From Acinetobacter tandoii DSM 14970 = CIP 107469 (GTDB taxonomy: Bacteria > Pseudomonadota > Gammaproteobacteria > Pseudomonadales > Moraxellaceae): a DNA stretch of 64,000 bases. Of this stretch, positions 20,126 to 29,867 are shown in pieces. Location: contig NZ_KE007367.1 of the NCBI RefSeq assembly GCF_000400735.1, positions 362,672 to 426,671 of the forward strand, in the 5' to 3' direction. Every line of letters begins with the position of its first letter. Position 1 is the first letter of the stretch. The position numbers were made by a program, and so were the translations under genes. The notes under the pieces were generated by a model that was not told where the DNA came from, did no database searches, and worked only from the letters and a program-made list of their open reading frames with translations.

Positions 20126-20758
20126 ATGCACATGTTTTTTCAAGAACTAAAGCAGGGTAGTCAAGCTTTAGGTTTAGAGCTCAGCGAAGAGACTTTAAAT
20201 TTATTACTCAAATACCAAGACGCTTTAGTTCTTTGGAATAAGGCGTATAACTTGACAGCAATTCGTGATCCTAAAGAAATGCTGGTCAAGCATTTGCTTG
20301 ATAGCCTCAGTATTTTAAAAGACTTGCCAGAAGGTCGTTTGCTCGATATTGGTACAGGTGGTGGTATGCCAGGCATGATCATTGCATTATGTCAGCCTGA
20401 ACGTAATTGTGTGTTATTAGACTCGAACGGTAAAAAAATTCGTTTCTTAAAGCAGTTTATTGCAGACTTAAAATTAAAAAATGTGGTTGCTGTACAAACG
20501 CGTGTTGAAGATGAAGGTAGTATTCAAAATTTAGGAAAGTTTGATGTCATTACCAGTCGAGCATTTGCTTCACTGACTGACTTTGTAACTGCATCTAAGC
20601 CATATATGCATGAAAAGAGCATCATTGCATCAATGAAAGGCTTGATTCCTCAAGATGAAATTATCGCGTTAAAAGATGAATACAGTTGTGAAGTGATCGA
20701 GTTAAAAGTACCTCGATTAGATGAGCAACGCCATTTATTATTATTGAAACAGATTTAA
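20126..20758 (+). CDS. rsmG: 16S rRNA (guanine527-N7)-methyltransferase RsmG
   Basis: This is a SAM-dependent methyltransferase of about 210 residues (GidB). It has WNKAYNLTAIRDPKEMLVKHLLDSL, the SAM-binding LLDIGTGGGMPGMIIAL, and VITSRAFASL, all RsmG signatures. Starts TTG 20120, ATG 20126 and ATG 20132 are in frame, and the weak GAG (20110-20112) does not decide between them. It is followed after 25 bases by parA, as in many bacteria where rsmG sits by the chromosomal par locus. gidA/mnmG is not adjacent here. Confidence 0.95.
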   Translation: MHMFFQELKQGSQALGLELSEETLNLLLKYQDALVLWNKAYNLTAIRDPKEMLVKHLLDSLSILKDLPEGRLLDIGTGGGMPGMIIALCQPERNCVLLDSNGKKIRFLKQFIADLKLKNVVAVQTRVEDEGSIQNLGKFDVITSRAFASLTDFVTASKPYMHEKSIIASMKGLIPQDEIIALKDEYSCEVIELKVPRLDEQRHLLLLKQI

Positions 20759-20783
20759 TTATTTTCGAAGGACTGGGGTTACC

Positions 20784-21566
20784 ATGGCTCAAATTATTGC
20801 GATTGCGAACCAAAAAGGTGGCGTAGGAAAAACCACAACCGCAGTTAATTTGGCAGCATCATTAGCCGTGCTGAAAAAAAGAGTTTTACTTGTGGACATG
20901 GATTCACAGGGTAACGCCACAATGGGGTCAGGCATTCAAAAGAATGACCTATTATATTCAGTAACAGATGTGCTTTTGGGTGAAGTGCCGATTGAAACGG
21001 CAATTACCAAAGCTGAAGTGGGTTATAAAGTTCTTGGGGCAAACCGAGATTTGGCGGGTGTAGAGCTTGCAATTGCCGAGCAAGAAGGTCGTGAGTTCAT
21101 TTTGCGTGATGCTTTACAAAGTATTGATCATGCATTTGATTATATTATTGTGGACTGTGCGCCAAGTTTAAGCTTAATTACAGTAAATGCATTAGCTGCC
21201 GTTCAAGGTGTGATTATTCCAATGCAATGTGAATATTATGCATTAGAAGGCTTGGCAGACTTAACTCAGACCATTGACCGTATTCAACAAGCTTTGAATC
21301 CGCAGTTAGAAGTTGTGGGTGTGTTACGCACCATGTATGACGGTCGTAATGCTTTAACCCGTGATGTATCAGCTGAATTAGAGCAGTATTTTGGTAAAAA
21401 GCTATATGACTGTGTAATTCCGCGTAATGTACGTCTGGCTGAAGCACCTGCTCACGGTTTACCGATTATTTATTTTGAAAAAAGTTCCAAGGGTGCAGTT
21501 GCCTATTTAAATTTAGCAGCTGAGATTTTAAAGAAAAGCAAAGTGAAGAAAGGAAGTAAAGCATGA
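20784..21566 (+). CDS. parA: chromosome partitioning ATPase ParA
   Basis: This 260-residue ParA/Soj ATPase begins MAQIIAIANQKGGVGKTTTAVNLAASL, with the deviant Walker A. It has LLVDMDSQGN (Walker A') and YIIVDCAPSLSLITVNALAA (Walker B). With ParB it moves replicated origins apart. It lacks the N-terminal HTH of plasmid type Ia ParA, so it is the chromosomal type. Its stop overlaps the parB start by 4 bases. Confidence 0.95.
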   Translation: MAQIIAIANQKGGVGKTTTAVNLAASLAVLKKRVLLVDMDSQGNATMGSGIQKNDLLYSVTDVLLGEVPIETAITKAEVGYKVLGANRDLAGVELAIAEQEGREFILRDALQSIDHAFDYIIVDCAPSLSLITVNALAAVQGVIIPMQCEYYALEGLADLTQTIDRIQQALNPQLEVVGVLRTMYDGRNALTRDVSAELEQYFGKKLYDCVIPRNVRLAEAPAHGLPIIYFEKSSKGAVAYLNLAAEILKKSKVKKGSKA

Positions 21567-22450
21567 CCTTAAAAAAACGCGGACTTGCCAAAGGTCGTGG
21601 TTTGGATGCCTTACTTGGGTCAATCCAAAAAGAAAAACTACAACTTGAAGTGCAAGCATTAGATCATGGTCAGCTAAAACAAATTGATGTTAATTTGCTT
21701 AGACGTGGCGAATATCAACCGCGTCGATTTATTCAGGAAAATGATTTACAAGAATTAGCTGCATCCATTAAAAAACATGGCGTGATGCAACCAATTGTGA
21801 TTCGTCCGATTGCCGATGAAGAGCACCCGTACGAAATTATTGCGGGTGAGCGTCGTTGGCGTGCAGCTCAATTGGCGGGATTGACTGAAATTCCAGCATT
21901 AGTTCGTGATTTGAATGATCAAGTCGCAATTGCTTTGGCGTTGATTGAAAATATTCAACGTCAAGATTTGAACCCAATTGATCAAGCGCTTGCTTTACAG
22001 CGTTTCCATGATGAATTTGGTTTAAGTCATCAAGAAATTGCGGACACTGTGGGTAAAGCACGTACCACAGTGAGTAATTTATTGCGTTTGCTGACACTGG
22101 CTGACTCTGTCAAAGATATGATGCAACAAGGTCAACTTGATATGGGGCATGCGCGAGCAATTCTGACTTTGAAGGCGAAAGAACAAATAAAAGTCGCAGA
22201 GTTGGTGATTGCTAAAAGCTTGTCGGTACGTCAAACAGAGCAACTTGTACGTGATTTGACTGCGCCAAAAACTGAAAAGGCGAAAACCGATGTTGCGCCA
22301 GATTTACAACAGCTCACACAGCGTTTAGCTGAACGTTTTAGTGCAGATGTAAAAATTGATCATAATAAGCAAGGGAAAGGCAAACTCGTAATTCATTATC
22401 ATTCACTTGATGAGTTGGATGGTATTTTGAATATTTGTTTGGCTGATTAA
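21563..22450 (+). CDS. parB: chromosome partitioning protein ParB
   Basis: This 295-residue CTP-dependent DNA clamp loads at parS sites. It begins KKRGLAKGRGLDALLGS, as chromosomal ParB/Spo0J do, and has the CTP-binding box with GERRWRAAQLAGL and ENIQRQDLNPID. An HTH (LSHQEIADTVGKARTTVSNLLRLL, about 158-180) and a short dimerisation end follow. It overlaps parA (ATGA). I did not find a clear parS (TGTTNCACGTGAAACA) by eye in the neighbourhood. Confidence 0.95.
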   Translation: MTLKKRGLAKGRGLDALLGSIQKEKLQLEVQALDHGQLKQIDVNLLRRGEYQPRRFIQENDLQELAASIKKHGVMQPIVIRPIADEEHPYEIIAGERRWRAAQLAGLTEIPALVRDLNDQVAIALALIENIQRQDLNPIDQALALQRFHDEFGLSHQEIADTVGKARTTVSNLLRLLTLADSVKDMMQQGQLDMGHARAILTLKAKEQIKVAELVIAKSLSVRQTEQLVRDLTAPKTEKAKTDVAPDLQQLTQRLAERFSADVKIDHNKQGKGKLVIHYHSLDELDGILNICLAD

Positions 22451-22476
22451 TATTTTAAAATTCTTGGGGAAGAATA

Positions 22477-23115
22477 ATGTGGGAATTAGTAAAAGCTGGT
22501 GGATGGTTAATGATTCCACTGGTTTTGTGTTCCATTTTTACAGTGGCGATCACCATTGAGCGTTTTATTCGTTTGAAACGTTCAATGGTATTACCAAAAG
22601 AGTTGTTGTTGAGTGGTGGGCAGGATGTACATCACGTCGTCCAACAATTACAAAATAATCAAAATTTGCAGTTAAGTAGTCTAGGACGCATTTTAGTTTC
22701 TGGCTTAAATAGCCAAAAGCAAACAGAGCAATATGCACGTGCGCAAATGGAAGCAACAGCATCACAAGAAATTGGTTTTTTAGAAAAAAATATTAATTTC
22801 CTAGGCACTTTAAGTGCGGTTGCGCCACTCTTGGGATTATTGGGAACAGTTGTGGGGATTATTGAATCCTTTTTAGTCATTGATATGGGAAGTAACAGTA
22901 ACCCAACCATGATGATTCCAGGGATTTCAAAAGCTTTAATTACCACAGCTGCGGGCATGTTGATCGCAATTCCAGCTTTATTTGCCTATCGTTATTTCCA
23001 GCGTTTGGTACAGGAATATGTGGCAGAATTAGAGCAGCAATCTACCTTATTTCATGCAGCACTTTACTACCAAAACTCTGCTGTTGAAGAGCAAGAACTT
23101 CGTAAAGCAGGCTAA
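22477..23115 (+). CDS. exbB: ExbB/TolQ-family proton channel subunit
   Basis: This 212-residue MotA/TolQ/ExbB protein has an N-terminal membrane helix (AGGWLMIPLVLCSIFTVAITIERFI), a cytoplasmic loop, and helices 2 and 3 (LGTLSAVAPLLGLLGTVVGIIESF; ISKALITTAAGMLIAIPALFAYRYF). It pairs with the next gene to form a proton-driven energiser. No tonB is adjacent; the pair instead precedes msbA-lpxK-kdsB, an arrangement seen in other gammaproteobacteria. Confidence 0.9.
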   Translation: MWELVKAGGWLMIPLVLCSIFTVAITIERFIRLKRSMVLPKELLLSGGQDVHHVVQQLQNNQNLQLSSLGRILVSGLNSQKQTEQYARAQMEATASQEIGFLEKNINFLGTLSAVAPLLGLLGTVVGIIESFLVIDMGSNSNPTMMIPGISKALITTAAGMLIAIPALFAYRYFQRLVQEYVAELEQQSTLFHAALYYQNSAVEEQELRKAG

Positions 23116-23123
23116 GGTGAAAT

Positions 23124-23546
23124 ATGAAATTCAAGCGTAGGCAAGTTGAAGATATTCATATTAATTTGACACCAATGATTGACTGTTTATTGTTTATCTT
23201 GGTGTTTTTACTGTTATCGACCACATTTAATCAATTTAGTCGCATGAACCTGACTTTGCCCGATGCGCAAGGCGTTCCACCGAAGCAATACAATCAAAAG
23301 ATTGAAGTGATTGTGGACTCTTCAGGGCACTATGCCGTGAATGGACAGGCGTTATCGAGCAAAGAAGTTGCTGATTTAAGTACTGCAATTAAACAGATTT
23401 CTAATGAGCGACGTGATTTAATGTTTGTGATTGCTGCTGATGCAAAAGCTACGCATCAAGATGTCATCCGTGTCATGGATGTTGCAGGGCAACTCGGTTT
23501 TGTGAATATTAATATCAGTACCAAAGTACCATCTCGAGGTTATTAG
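23124..23546 (+). CDS. exbD: ExbD/TolR-family proton channel subunit
   Basis: This 140-residue protein has one N-terminal membrane helix, with HINLTPMIDCLLFILVFLLLSTTF; the Asp in this helix is the proton-carrying residue of ExbD/TolR. A periplasmic domain (IEVIVDSSGHYAVNGQ...) follows. It is 8 bases after exbB, and its stop TAG shares one base with the GTG start of msbA. This suggests that energiser and lipid A flippase are expressed together. Confidence 0.92.
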   Translation: MKFKRRQVEDIHINLTPMIDCLLFILVFLLLSTTFNQFSRMNLTLPDAQGVPPKQYNQKIEVIVDSSGHYAVNGQALSSKEVADLSTAIKQISNERRDLMFVIAADAKATHQDVIRVMDVAGQLGFVNINISTKVPSRGY

Positions 23547-25273
23547 TGAATCAGGATTTCAAGGTCTATCTGCGTCTTCTGAGCTATCTGAAGCGATTTT
23601 GGGGCGTAGCGATTTTAATCGTCATTGGTTTTGCTATTAACGCAGCAACCGAAGTATCAATTGCCAAGTTGCTGGAAAAAATTATTACAGCCATTCAACA
23701 TCGGGATCAGGGTTTTACCAACCTTATCCCGTTTTTGGTTGTGTTATTGATGTTCTTTCGAGGTGTAGGTTCCTTCATTGGTGGCTATTTTACGGCGGTT
23801 ATTTCACGAAATTTAGTTTTTGATATTCGTCAGGAAGTGTTTGCCAAGCTATTACGTTTGCCTTCGCAATACTACTTAGACAATACCAGCGGACACATTA
23901 CAGCCAAAATTATGTATAACGTGGAGCAGTTAACCGCTGCTTCATCTGAATCACTAAAGACCATTGTTCAGCAGGGCTTAATTACCTTGGGGTTGTTGGG
24001 ATATTTGATTTATACCAACTGGCGCCTAACCTTAATTATTCTGATTTTCGCGCCACTAATTGGTTTGTTGATTCGTAAAGCATCAAAACGTATGCGTAAA
24101 TTGTCATTACAAGTGCAAGACACGATGGGTGACGTTAACCATGTCGTACAAGAAACGGTCAATGGTAATGTGGTGGTGAAAGGTTTTGGTGGACAAGCTT
24201 ATGAACAAGAGCGTTTTAAAGCGACATCTGTTGAAAACCTAAAACGTGGTTTGAAAATGGTTGTGGTACAGCAGTTGAACAGCCCAGTAGTGCAGTTCAT
24301 TATGTCGATTGCCATGAGTATTATTATGTGGATTGCCTTGCGTCCTGAAATTTTGCGAGATACCACAGCAGGTGAATTCGTTGCCTATATTACTGCCGCA
24401 GGTATGTTAAGTAAGCCAATTAAAGCTTTAACCGATGTGAATGAAAAACTGCAACGTGGTATGGCGGCTGCGCATTCAGTTTTTGAATTAATTGATTTAC
24501 CTGAAGAAAAAAATACGGGGACTTTAACACCAGTATTACAAGGTAATATCCAGTTTAAAGATGTTAACTTGGTTTATTCTGATGGTCATCATGCCATTCA
24601 TGATTTTAATTTGCAGGTTAAAGCAGGTGAAACGGTTGCATTGGTTGGCCGTTCGGGCGCAGGTAAAACATCTTTAGTTAACTTGTTACCACGTTTTCAA
24701 GAGTTAAGTTCGGGTCAGCTATTGTTGGATCAATATCCAATTGATGACATCGAAGTGAATTGTTTGCGTTCGCAAATTGCGATGGTGAATCAGCAAGTTG
24801 TGTTATTTAACCGTACAGTGCGTGAAAATATTGCCTATGGTTTATTGCAAGATGCAACTGATGAGCAAGTGATTGCTGCTGCAAAAGCCGCTTATGCACA
24901 TGATTTTATTATGGCGTTACCACAAGGTTATGATACACAACTTGGTGCGCAAGGCTTAAATTTATCGGGTGGGCAACGACAACGAATTGCAATTGCACGT
25001 GCGATTTTGAAAAATGCACCGATTTTAATTTTAGATGAAGCAACTAGTGCATTAGATAACGAATCGGAATACTTTATTCAGCGAGCGTTTGATTCAGCAA
25101 TGCAAAACCGTACTACGATTGTTATTGCACATCGATTATCAACCATTGAGAATGCTGATCGAATTGTGGTGATGGATCAGGGGCGTATTGTTGAGCATGG
25201 CTCTCATGTAGAATTAATCGAAAAACGTGGTGCATACTTCCAGTTACATCAACGTAATTTTGAGGAAAATTAA
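23546..25273 (+). CDS. msbA: lipid A flippase MsbA (ABC transporter)
   Basis: This 575-residue half-transporter has six N-terminal membrane helices and an ATPase domain with Walker A GRSGAGKTS, signature LNLSGGQRQRIAIARA, Walker B ILILDEATSALD and H-loop IAHRLSTIENAD. It moves lipid A-core across the inner membrane. The start is GTG 23546, overlapping the exbD stop by one base. It is followed after two bases by lpxK, confirming the lipid A role over a generic multidrug exporter. Confidence 0.94.
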   Translation: MNQDFKVYLRLLSYLKRFWGVAILIVIGFAINAATEVSIAKLLEKIITAIQHRDQGFTNLIPFLVVLLMFFRGVGSFIGGYFTAVISRNLVFDIRQEVFAKLLRLPSQYYLDNTSGHITAKIMYNVEQLTAASSESLKTIVQQGLITLGLLGYLIYTNWRLTLIILIFAPLIGLLIRKASKRMRKLSLQVQDTMGDVNHVVQETVNGNVVVKGFGGQAYEQERFKATSVENLKRGLKMVVVQQLNSPVVQFIMSIAMSIIMWIALRPEILRDTTAGEFVAYITAAGMLSKPIKALTDVNEKLQRGMAAAHSVFELIDLPEEKNTGTLTPVLQGNIQFKDVNLVYSDGHHAIHDFNLQVKAGETVALVGRSGAGKTSLVNLLPRFQELSSGQLLLDQYPIDDIEVNCLRSQIAMVNQQVVLFNRTVRENIAYGLLQDATDEQVIAAAKAAYAHDFIMALPQGYDTQLGAQGLNLSGGQRQRIAIARAILKNAPILILDEATSALDNESEYFIQRAFDSAMQNRTTIVIAHRLSTIENADRIVVMDQGRIVEHGSHVELIEKRGAYFQLHQRNFEEN

Positions 25274-25275
25274 GC

Positions 25276-26280
25276 ATGTCGGTAGCACAACTTATTCAAA
25301 ATGCTTGGAATAGACAAGCAAAGTGGTTAATTGTGCTACGTCCTTTGTCATGCTTGTATCATTTGGGTTTTTGGGTGAATCAAAAGCTTTATGAAAAAGG
25401 GATAAAAGCAGTTTACACAGCACCAGTGCCAGTCATGATTATTGGCAACATTACTGTGGGTGGAAGTGGAAAAACACCGCTCTTAATCCATTTGGTGAAT
25501 TATCTACAGTCCCAAAATGTTCGCGTAGGAATTATTAGTCGCGGTTATGGTGGTAAAGGTCCATTCCCAGCATATGTAGGGTTGGATGCTACACCAGATC
25601 AAGTGGGTGACGAACCGTGTCTGATTGTACAGTCTACTGGCGCTGCGATGGCGGTGGGGTCAAATCGTCAACAAAGCATAGAGTTGTTGTTGGCTAAGCA
25701 TGAGCTAGATCTCATCATCAGTGATGATGGTTTACAACATCACGCGCTTGCTCGACAACTCGAATGGATTGTACTAGATCGTAATCGTGGTTTAGGTAAT
25801 GGAAAATTGTTGCCTGAAGGTTATTTACGTGAACCGAAAAGCCGTTTAAATACTGGAACAGTGATTGAACATGCTGCTCAGCCTGAAACAGAGCTGAATA
25901 TGCATTTAGAAGTTGCAACACCTTACTTACTGAATGCCTATGAATCGCGAACATTTGATCCTAAACAAGATTTTTATGCCGTTGTAGGGATTGGCTTTCC
26001 GCAGCGTTTTTACCGTACGCTTGAGTCTTTAGGTGTACAACAGTTTCAGTGCCATGAATTTCCTGATCATTATGATTATGATCTAACAGATTTACAGTTT
26101 GAAGATACCAATCCGATTATTACTACGGAAAAAGATGCAGTTAAACTGCTGCCAATTTTAAAACATCATCCAGATTTTAATCGTGAAATTTGGGTAGTGC
26201 CCGTTGAAGCTGTACTTTCAAGTGCATGTTATCGTGTGCTTAATCAGCAACTGGCTGATTTAGGCATTTCAATTGAATAA
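25276..26280 (+). CDS. lpxK: tetraacyldisaccharide 4'-kinase LpxK
   Basis: This 334-residue inner-membrane-associated kinase phosphorylates the 4' position of the lipid A disaccharide. It has the P-loop GNITVGGSGKTPL, GIISRGYGGK, VGDEPCLI, IISDDGLQHHAL and VVGIGFPQRFY, all diagnostic. It is in the exbB-exbD-msbA-lpxK-kdsB operon, 2 bases after msbA. Confidence 0.96.
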   Translation: MSVAQLIQNAWNRQAKWLIVLRPLSCLYHLGFWVNQKLYEKGIKAVYTAPVPVMIIGNITVGGSGKTPLLIHLVNYLQSQNVRVGIISRGYGGKGPFPAYVGLDATPDQVGDEPCLIVQSTGAAMAVGSNRQQSIELLLAKHELDLIISDDGLQHHALARQLEWIVLDRNRGLGNGKLLPEGYLREPKSRLNTGTVIEHAAQPETELNMHLEVATPYLLNAYESRTFDPKQDFYAVVGIGFPQRFYRTLESLGVQQFQCHEFPDHYDYDLTDLQFEDTNPIITTEKDAVKLLPILKHHPDFNREIWVVPVEAVLSSACYRVLNQQLADLGISIE

Positions 26281-26289
26281 GAGTAAATT

Positions 26290-27051
26290 ATGAAGCATAT
26301 CGTCATTCCTGCGCGTTTTTCCAGTTCAAGATTACCAGGTAAACCATTATTAGAAATTCATGGTCGTCCAATGATTTTACGTGTGGTTGATCAAGCAAAA
26401 AAAGTGCAAGGTTTCGATGATTTGTGTGTGGCCACAGACGATGTACGTATTGCTGAAGTGTGTCGTGCGGAAGGTGTAGATGTTGTACTGACTAGTGCAG
26501 ACCATCCATCGGGTACAGATCGTTTAAGTGAAGTGGCACGTTTAAAAGGCTGGGATAAAGACGATATTATTGTGAATGTGCAGGGTGATGAGCCATTATT
26601 GCCTGCGACATTGGTGAAGCAGGTGGCGGAGCTTTTGGTTGCTCAACCAGATTGTTCAATGTCCACTTTGTGTGAGCCAATACATAGTCTAGATGAATTT
26701 CTGCGTGACAGCATCGTAAAGGTGGTTAAGTCTAAGTTTAATCAGGCACTTTATTTTAGTCGTGCGACTATTCCTTATGACAGAGATGGAGCTAAACTGA
26801 GTCATCCAGAGCTGCATCAACAAGCGTTTCGTCATTTAGGTTTATATGCCTATCGTGTTAGTTTATTGCAAGAATATGTCACTTGGGACATGGGTGTTTT
26901 AGAAAAACTAGAAAGTCTTGAGCAACTACGTGTATTGGAAAATGGACATCGTATTGCCATTGCTGTTGCAGAAGCGAATTTACCGCCAGGTGTAGATACG
27001 CAAGCGGACTTGGATCGTTTAAACAGCATGGATGTTGCACATTTTGAATAA
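26290..27051 (+). CDS. kdsB: CMP-Kdo synthetase KdsB
   Basis: This 253-residue cytidylyltransferase activates Kdo with CTP for the inner core of LPS/LOS. It begins [23 protein letters not shown], with [11 protein letters not shown] for metal and nucleotide binding and [19 protein letters not shown] near the C-terminus. It starts 9 bases after lpxK and is 6 bases from holB. Confidence 0.96.
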   Translation: MKHIVIPARFSSSRLPGKPLLEIHGRPMILRVVDQAKKVQGFDDLCVATDDVRIAEVCRAEGVDVVLTSADHPSGTDRLSEVARLKGWDKDDIIVNVQGDEPLLPATLVKQVAELLVAQPDCSMSTLCEPIHSLDEFLRDSIVKVVKSKFNQALYFSRATIPYDRDGAKLSHPELHQQAFRHLGLYAYRVSLLQEYVTWDMGVLEKLESLEQLRVLENGHRIAIAVAEANLPPGVDTQADLDRLNSMDVAHFE

Positions 27052-27057
27052 GACTGA

Positions 27058-28050
27058 TTGATGATGCTAACTGATATTCAACCGCAAATTTTTCCGTGGC
27101 AACAACATGTCTGGGATACCCTAACAGGGCGTTTCCCACAGTTAGGGCATGGATTATTGTTTTATGGCAAAAAAGGCTGTGGTAAAGAAGCATTTACCCA
27201 ATATTTTTTGGCATGGATTTTGTGCCAACAACGTCAATTGCGTAATGCACCTTGTGGAGAGTGTGGTAGTTGTCAGTGGTTGAAATCGGATACACATCCG
27301 AATTATGTGTATATCTCGACGGATGAAGAAAATAAAAAGCAGAATGCTAAAATTAAAATTGAAAAAATTCGAGAATTATTGCCATTTGTGCAGCAAACCG
27401 TCGATGGTTGGCGAGTAATTGTGATTGATCCAGCCGAAGCCTTAAATACTGCTTCTGCAAATGCGTTGTTAAAAACTCTGGAAGAACCAGGTGATCGAGT
27501 TGTCATTATTTTGTTGGCGGAACATTATTTAAAACTACCGGCCACAATTCGTAGTCGATTGCAGCATTTTGCACTAGATCGTATCAGTACAGAACAAACT
27601 CAAGCATATTTGTCAGCACATCTTGCTTCTGAATTGACACCGGAGCAATTGCAGCTGTTGTTGAATCTGTCGAATGATATGCCCTTGCAAGCTTTAGAGT
27701 TGGCGCAAAGTCAATGGTTGAATTTACGTCAAGATTTTTTAAATGATTGGCAGAAGTTGGTACAGGATAAAAATATGCCTATGGCTATTGCGACCAAATG
27801 GCAGAAAGCCTTGCCCTTTGATGATTTTAGTCGCATGTTTGAATACTTGTTGGCTGACCTGATTTGTGTCAAGCTAAATCAACCAATAAAAAATATAGAT
27901 TTGGAATTGGTGCAGCTTTCTGAGCAATATTCTTTAGAAACGCTTTTTAATTTGTATTCAGATTTACAACAGTCCAAACAGTTTATTGAGCAAAACGTAC
28001 AAACAAATTTAGTACTCGATCAACTGTGTATAAAACTAATGAATGTTTAA
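27058..28050 (+). CDS. holB: DNA polymerase III delta' subunit HolB
   Basis: This 330-residue clamp-loader subunit has an AAA+-like fold with a degenerate P-loop (FYGKKGCGKEAF), the zinc-binding CGECGSCQW and SANALLKTLEEPG (an SRC-like region follows: ATIRSRLQHF). Two adjacent ATGs begin the ORF. The position after kdsB and before a PilZ gene and tatD matches the holB-pilZ-tatD order common in gammaproteobacteria. Confidence 0.93.
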   Translation: MMMLTDIQPQIFPWQQHVWDTLTGRFPQLGHGLLFYGKKGCGKEAFTQYFLAWILCQQRQLRNAPCGECGSCQWLKSDTHPNYVYISTDEENKKQNAKIKIEKIRELLPFVQQTVDGWRVIVIDPAEALNTASANALLKTLEEPGDRVVIILLAEHYLKLPATIRSRLQHFALDRISTEQTQAYLSAHLASELTPEQLQLLLNLSNDMPLQALELAQSQWLNLRQDFLNDWQKLVQDKNMPMAIATKWQKALPFDDFSRMFEYLLADLICVKLNQPIKNIDLELVQLSEQYSLETLFNLYSDLQQSKQFIEQNVQTNLVLDQLCIKLMNV

Positions 28051-28061
28051 AGGGGAAAACA

Positions 28062-28403
28062 ATGCAACCACGTATGGGCGGTATTATTCAGGCAAATATT
28101 CCAGATAAGGAAACCTTGTACCAATCGTATATGCCTTATGTTGTAGGCGGCGGTTTATTCATTCCTTCAAAACAAGCAGTTAAGTTAGGTGATGAGGTTT
28201 TCGTACTCACGACATTACCAGAACAATCTCAGAAAATTCCCTTAACGGGTAAAGTGATTTGGATATCACAGAAACAAAATGGCATTAAACCACAAGGTTT
28301 TGGTATGCAATTATCGGGTGAAAAAGGGGTTTACTTCAAAACCGAAGCTGAAAAAATTCTGGCAGGCTTTAAAGCTGAAGGTCGTTATAGTTACACCATG
28401 TAA
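28062..28403 (+). CDS. pilZ: PilZ domain protein (type IV pilus PilZ type)
   Basis: This 113-residue single-domain PilZ protein has the segments GGGLFIPSKQAVKLGDEVFVLTTLPEQ, LTGKVIWISQ and GFGMQLSGE. It resembles the PilZ of type IV pilus assembly, which lacks the c-di-GMP-binding RxxxR motif; none is visible here. ATG 28062 is fixed by the ribosome site AAGGGG (28049-28054). It lies between holB and tatD, the standard location for pilZ. Confidence 0.9.
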   Translation: MQPRMGGIIQANIPDKETLYQSYMPYVVGGGLFIPSKQAVKLGDEVFVLTTLPEQSQKIPLTGKVIWISQKQNGIKPQGFGMQLSGEKGVYFKTEAEKILAGFKAEGRYSYTM

Positions 28404-28428
28404 AGTGGTTGAGAAATAGGAAAAAATT

Positions 28429-29202
28429 GTGTTTGTAGATACTCATTGTCATTTAACTATGCTAGATCTAACTCCATATGATGGAAATTTGGATATGGCA
28501 TTGGCACAAGCCCGCGAAGCGGGTGTAACCAAATTCATGGGTATCTCGGTCGATTTAGACGACCATATTGCTTTAGCGCAAATTGCAGCAAGACATGCTG
28601 ATGTGGGTTATACCGTAGGTGTGCATCCATGTGAAGATGCGGCGACCATGGCGCGAGCAACAACTGAATATTTAGTTGAGTTAGCACAAGCAGAAAAGGT
28701 TTGGGCACTCGGTGAGACAGGATTGGATTATTTTCATAGTACCGACTTTGTTCAAGCACAAAAAGAATGTTTTGCTCGCCACATTCATGCTTCTCAAATT
28801 GTGAAAAAACCTGTTGTGGTACATACCCGTTCAGCGAAGCGTGACACAGTTGATATTGTTCGTGCAGAAAAATCAACACATGGTATTTTGCATTGTTTTA
28901 CAGAAGACTGGCCGACAGCAAAAGCTGTTTTAGATTGTGGCTATTATATTTCTTTCTCAGGCATTATTTCTTTCAAAAATGCACAGGATTTAAGAGATGT
29001 TGCAAAACAAGTTCCTTTAGACCGCGTGCTGATTGAAACGGATAGTCCATATTTGGCACCTGTGCCTTATCGTGGTAAAACAAATGAGCCAAAATATGTG
29101 CCATATGTAGCCAAAGCCTTGGCTGATGTATATGATAAGTCGCTGGAAGAAATGGCATTGATTACCACACAAAATTTTGAAAACTTGCTGCAATTAAAGT
29201 AA
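28429..29202 (+). CDS. TatD-family metal-dependent DNase
   Basis: This 257-residue TIM-barrel hydrolase begins with GTG (FVDTHCHL supplies the HxH metal ligands). It has GETGLDYFH, VVVHTRSAKRD, LHCFTEDW and IETDSPYLAP, as in TatD/YcfH nucleases. AGGA lies 7 bases before the GTG. Close to E. coli YcfH in context (after holB); the biological substrate is uncertain. Confidence 0.92.
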   Translation: MFVDTHCHLTMLDLTPYDGNLDMALAQAREAGVTKFMGISVDLDDHIALAQIAARHADVGYTVGVHPCEDAATMARATTEYLVELAQAEKVWALGETGLDYFHSTDFVQAQKECFARHIHASQIVKKPVVVHTRSAKRDTVDIVRAEKSTHGILHCFTEDWPTAKAVLDCGYYISFSGIISFKNAQDLRDVAKQVPLDRVLIETDSPYLAPVPYRGKTNEPKYVPYVAKALADVYDKSLEEMALITTQNFENLLQLK

Positions 29203-29256
29203 TAGATTGTGTGGCTTTAGACTGAATATAAGAATTGAAGAGAGTGTAGAGTGAAG

Positions 29257-29856
29257 ATGGATCGTCAAGCTCAGTTTCGAGCAAGAGAAACTTTAATTTT
29301 TCAAGTGGCTGAGCAATTATTGCTAGAAAATGGTGAATCAGGCATGACACTCGATGCCTTGGCTGCTGAACTTGATTTAGCCAAAGGCACACTCTACAAA
29401 CATTTTCAAAGCAAAGATGAGCTGTATATGCTGCTTATTATTCGTAATGAGCGAATGTTGCTAGAGATGATTATGGATTCGGGAAAAGCATTTCCTGAAC
29501 ACCTTGCATTTTTCATGCTTCATCATCTTCACCATCCTGAACGTACTGTCCTTTTTCATCAAATTGAAGAGCGCCTTTCAATTACGGGTCAAGGTATTCA
29601 GCACTTATTCAGTGAGTTATATAAAGTGCGACGTCATCGCTTGCGACTCATTATTAATATGACAGAAACCTATTTGGATTCGATTCAGAGTTTAATGTCT
29701 GTACGCGATTATCTGGCGTCAATTTGGTCACTGACTCATGGTGCTGCTGCGATTTTGAATTCTAGCTTCTATCAGCGCTATCTTGGCTCGCGTGATACTT
29801 TACGTGTTGCGTATATTGATCAAGCTCTTGCATTACCCAAACAAGTCAATTCGTAG
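29257..29856 (+). CDS. TetR-family transcriptional regulator
   Basis: This is a regulator of about 199 residues with an N-terminal HTH: ESGMTLDALAAELDLAKGTLYKHFQSKDELYMLL (about residues 28-61). The ligand domain is unassigned. An in-frame GTG (29251) is two codons upstream of ATG 29257. It lies between tatD and the gsp genes, 11 bases before gspH, so read-through into the pseudopilin genes is possible. Targets are unknown. Confidence 0.88.
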   Translation: MDRQAQFRARETLIFQVAEQLLLENGESGMTLDALAAELDLAKGTLYKHFQSKDELYMLLIIRNERMLLEMIMDSGKAFPEHLAFFMLHHLHHPERTVLFHQIEERLSITGQGIQHLFSELYKVRRHRLRLIINMTETYLDSIQSLMSVRDYLASIWSLTHGAAAILNSSFYQRYLGSRDTLRVAYIDQALALPKQVNS

Positions 29857-29867
29857 ACATTTAAATC

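Noticed and set aside
20784..22450. Plasmid-type parAB
   Set aside because: ParA lacks the plasmid N-terminal HTH, and rsmG is adjacent, so this is the chromosomal locus.
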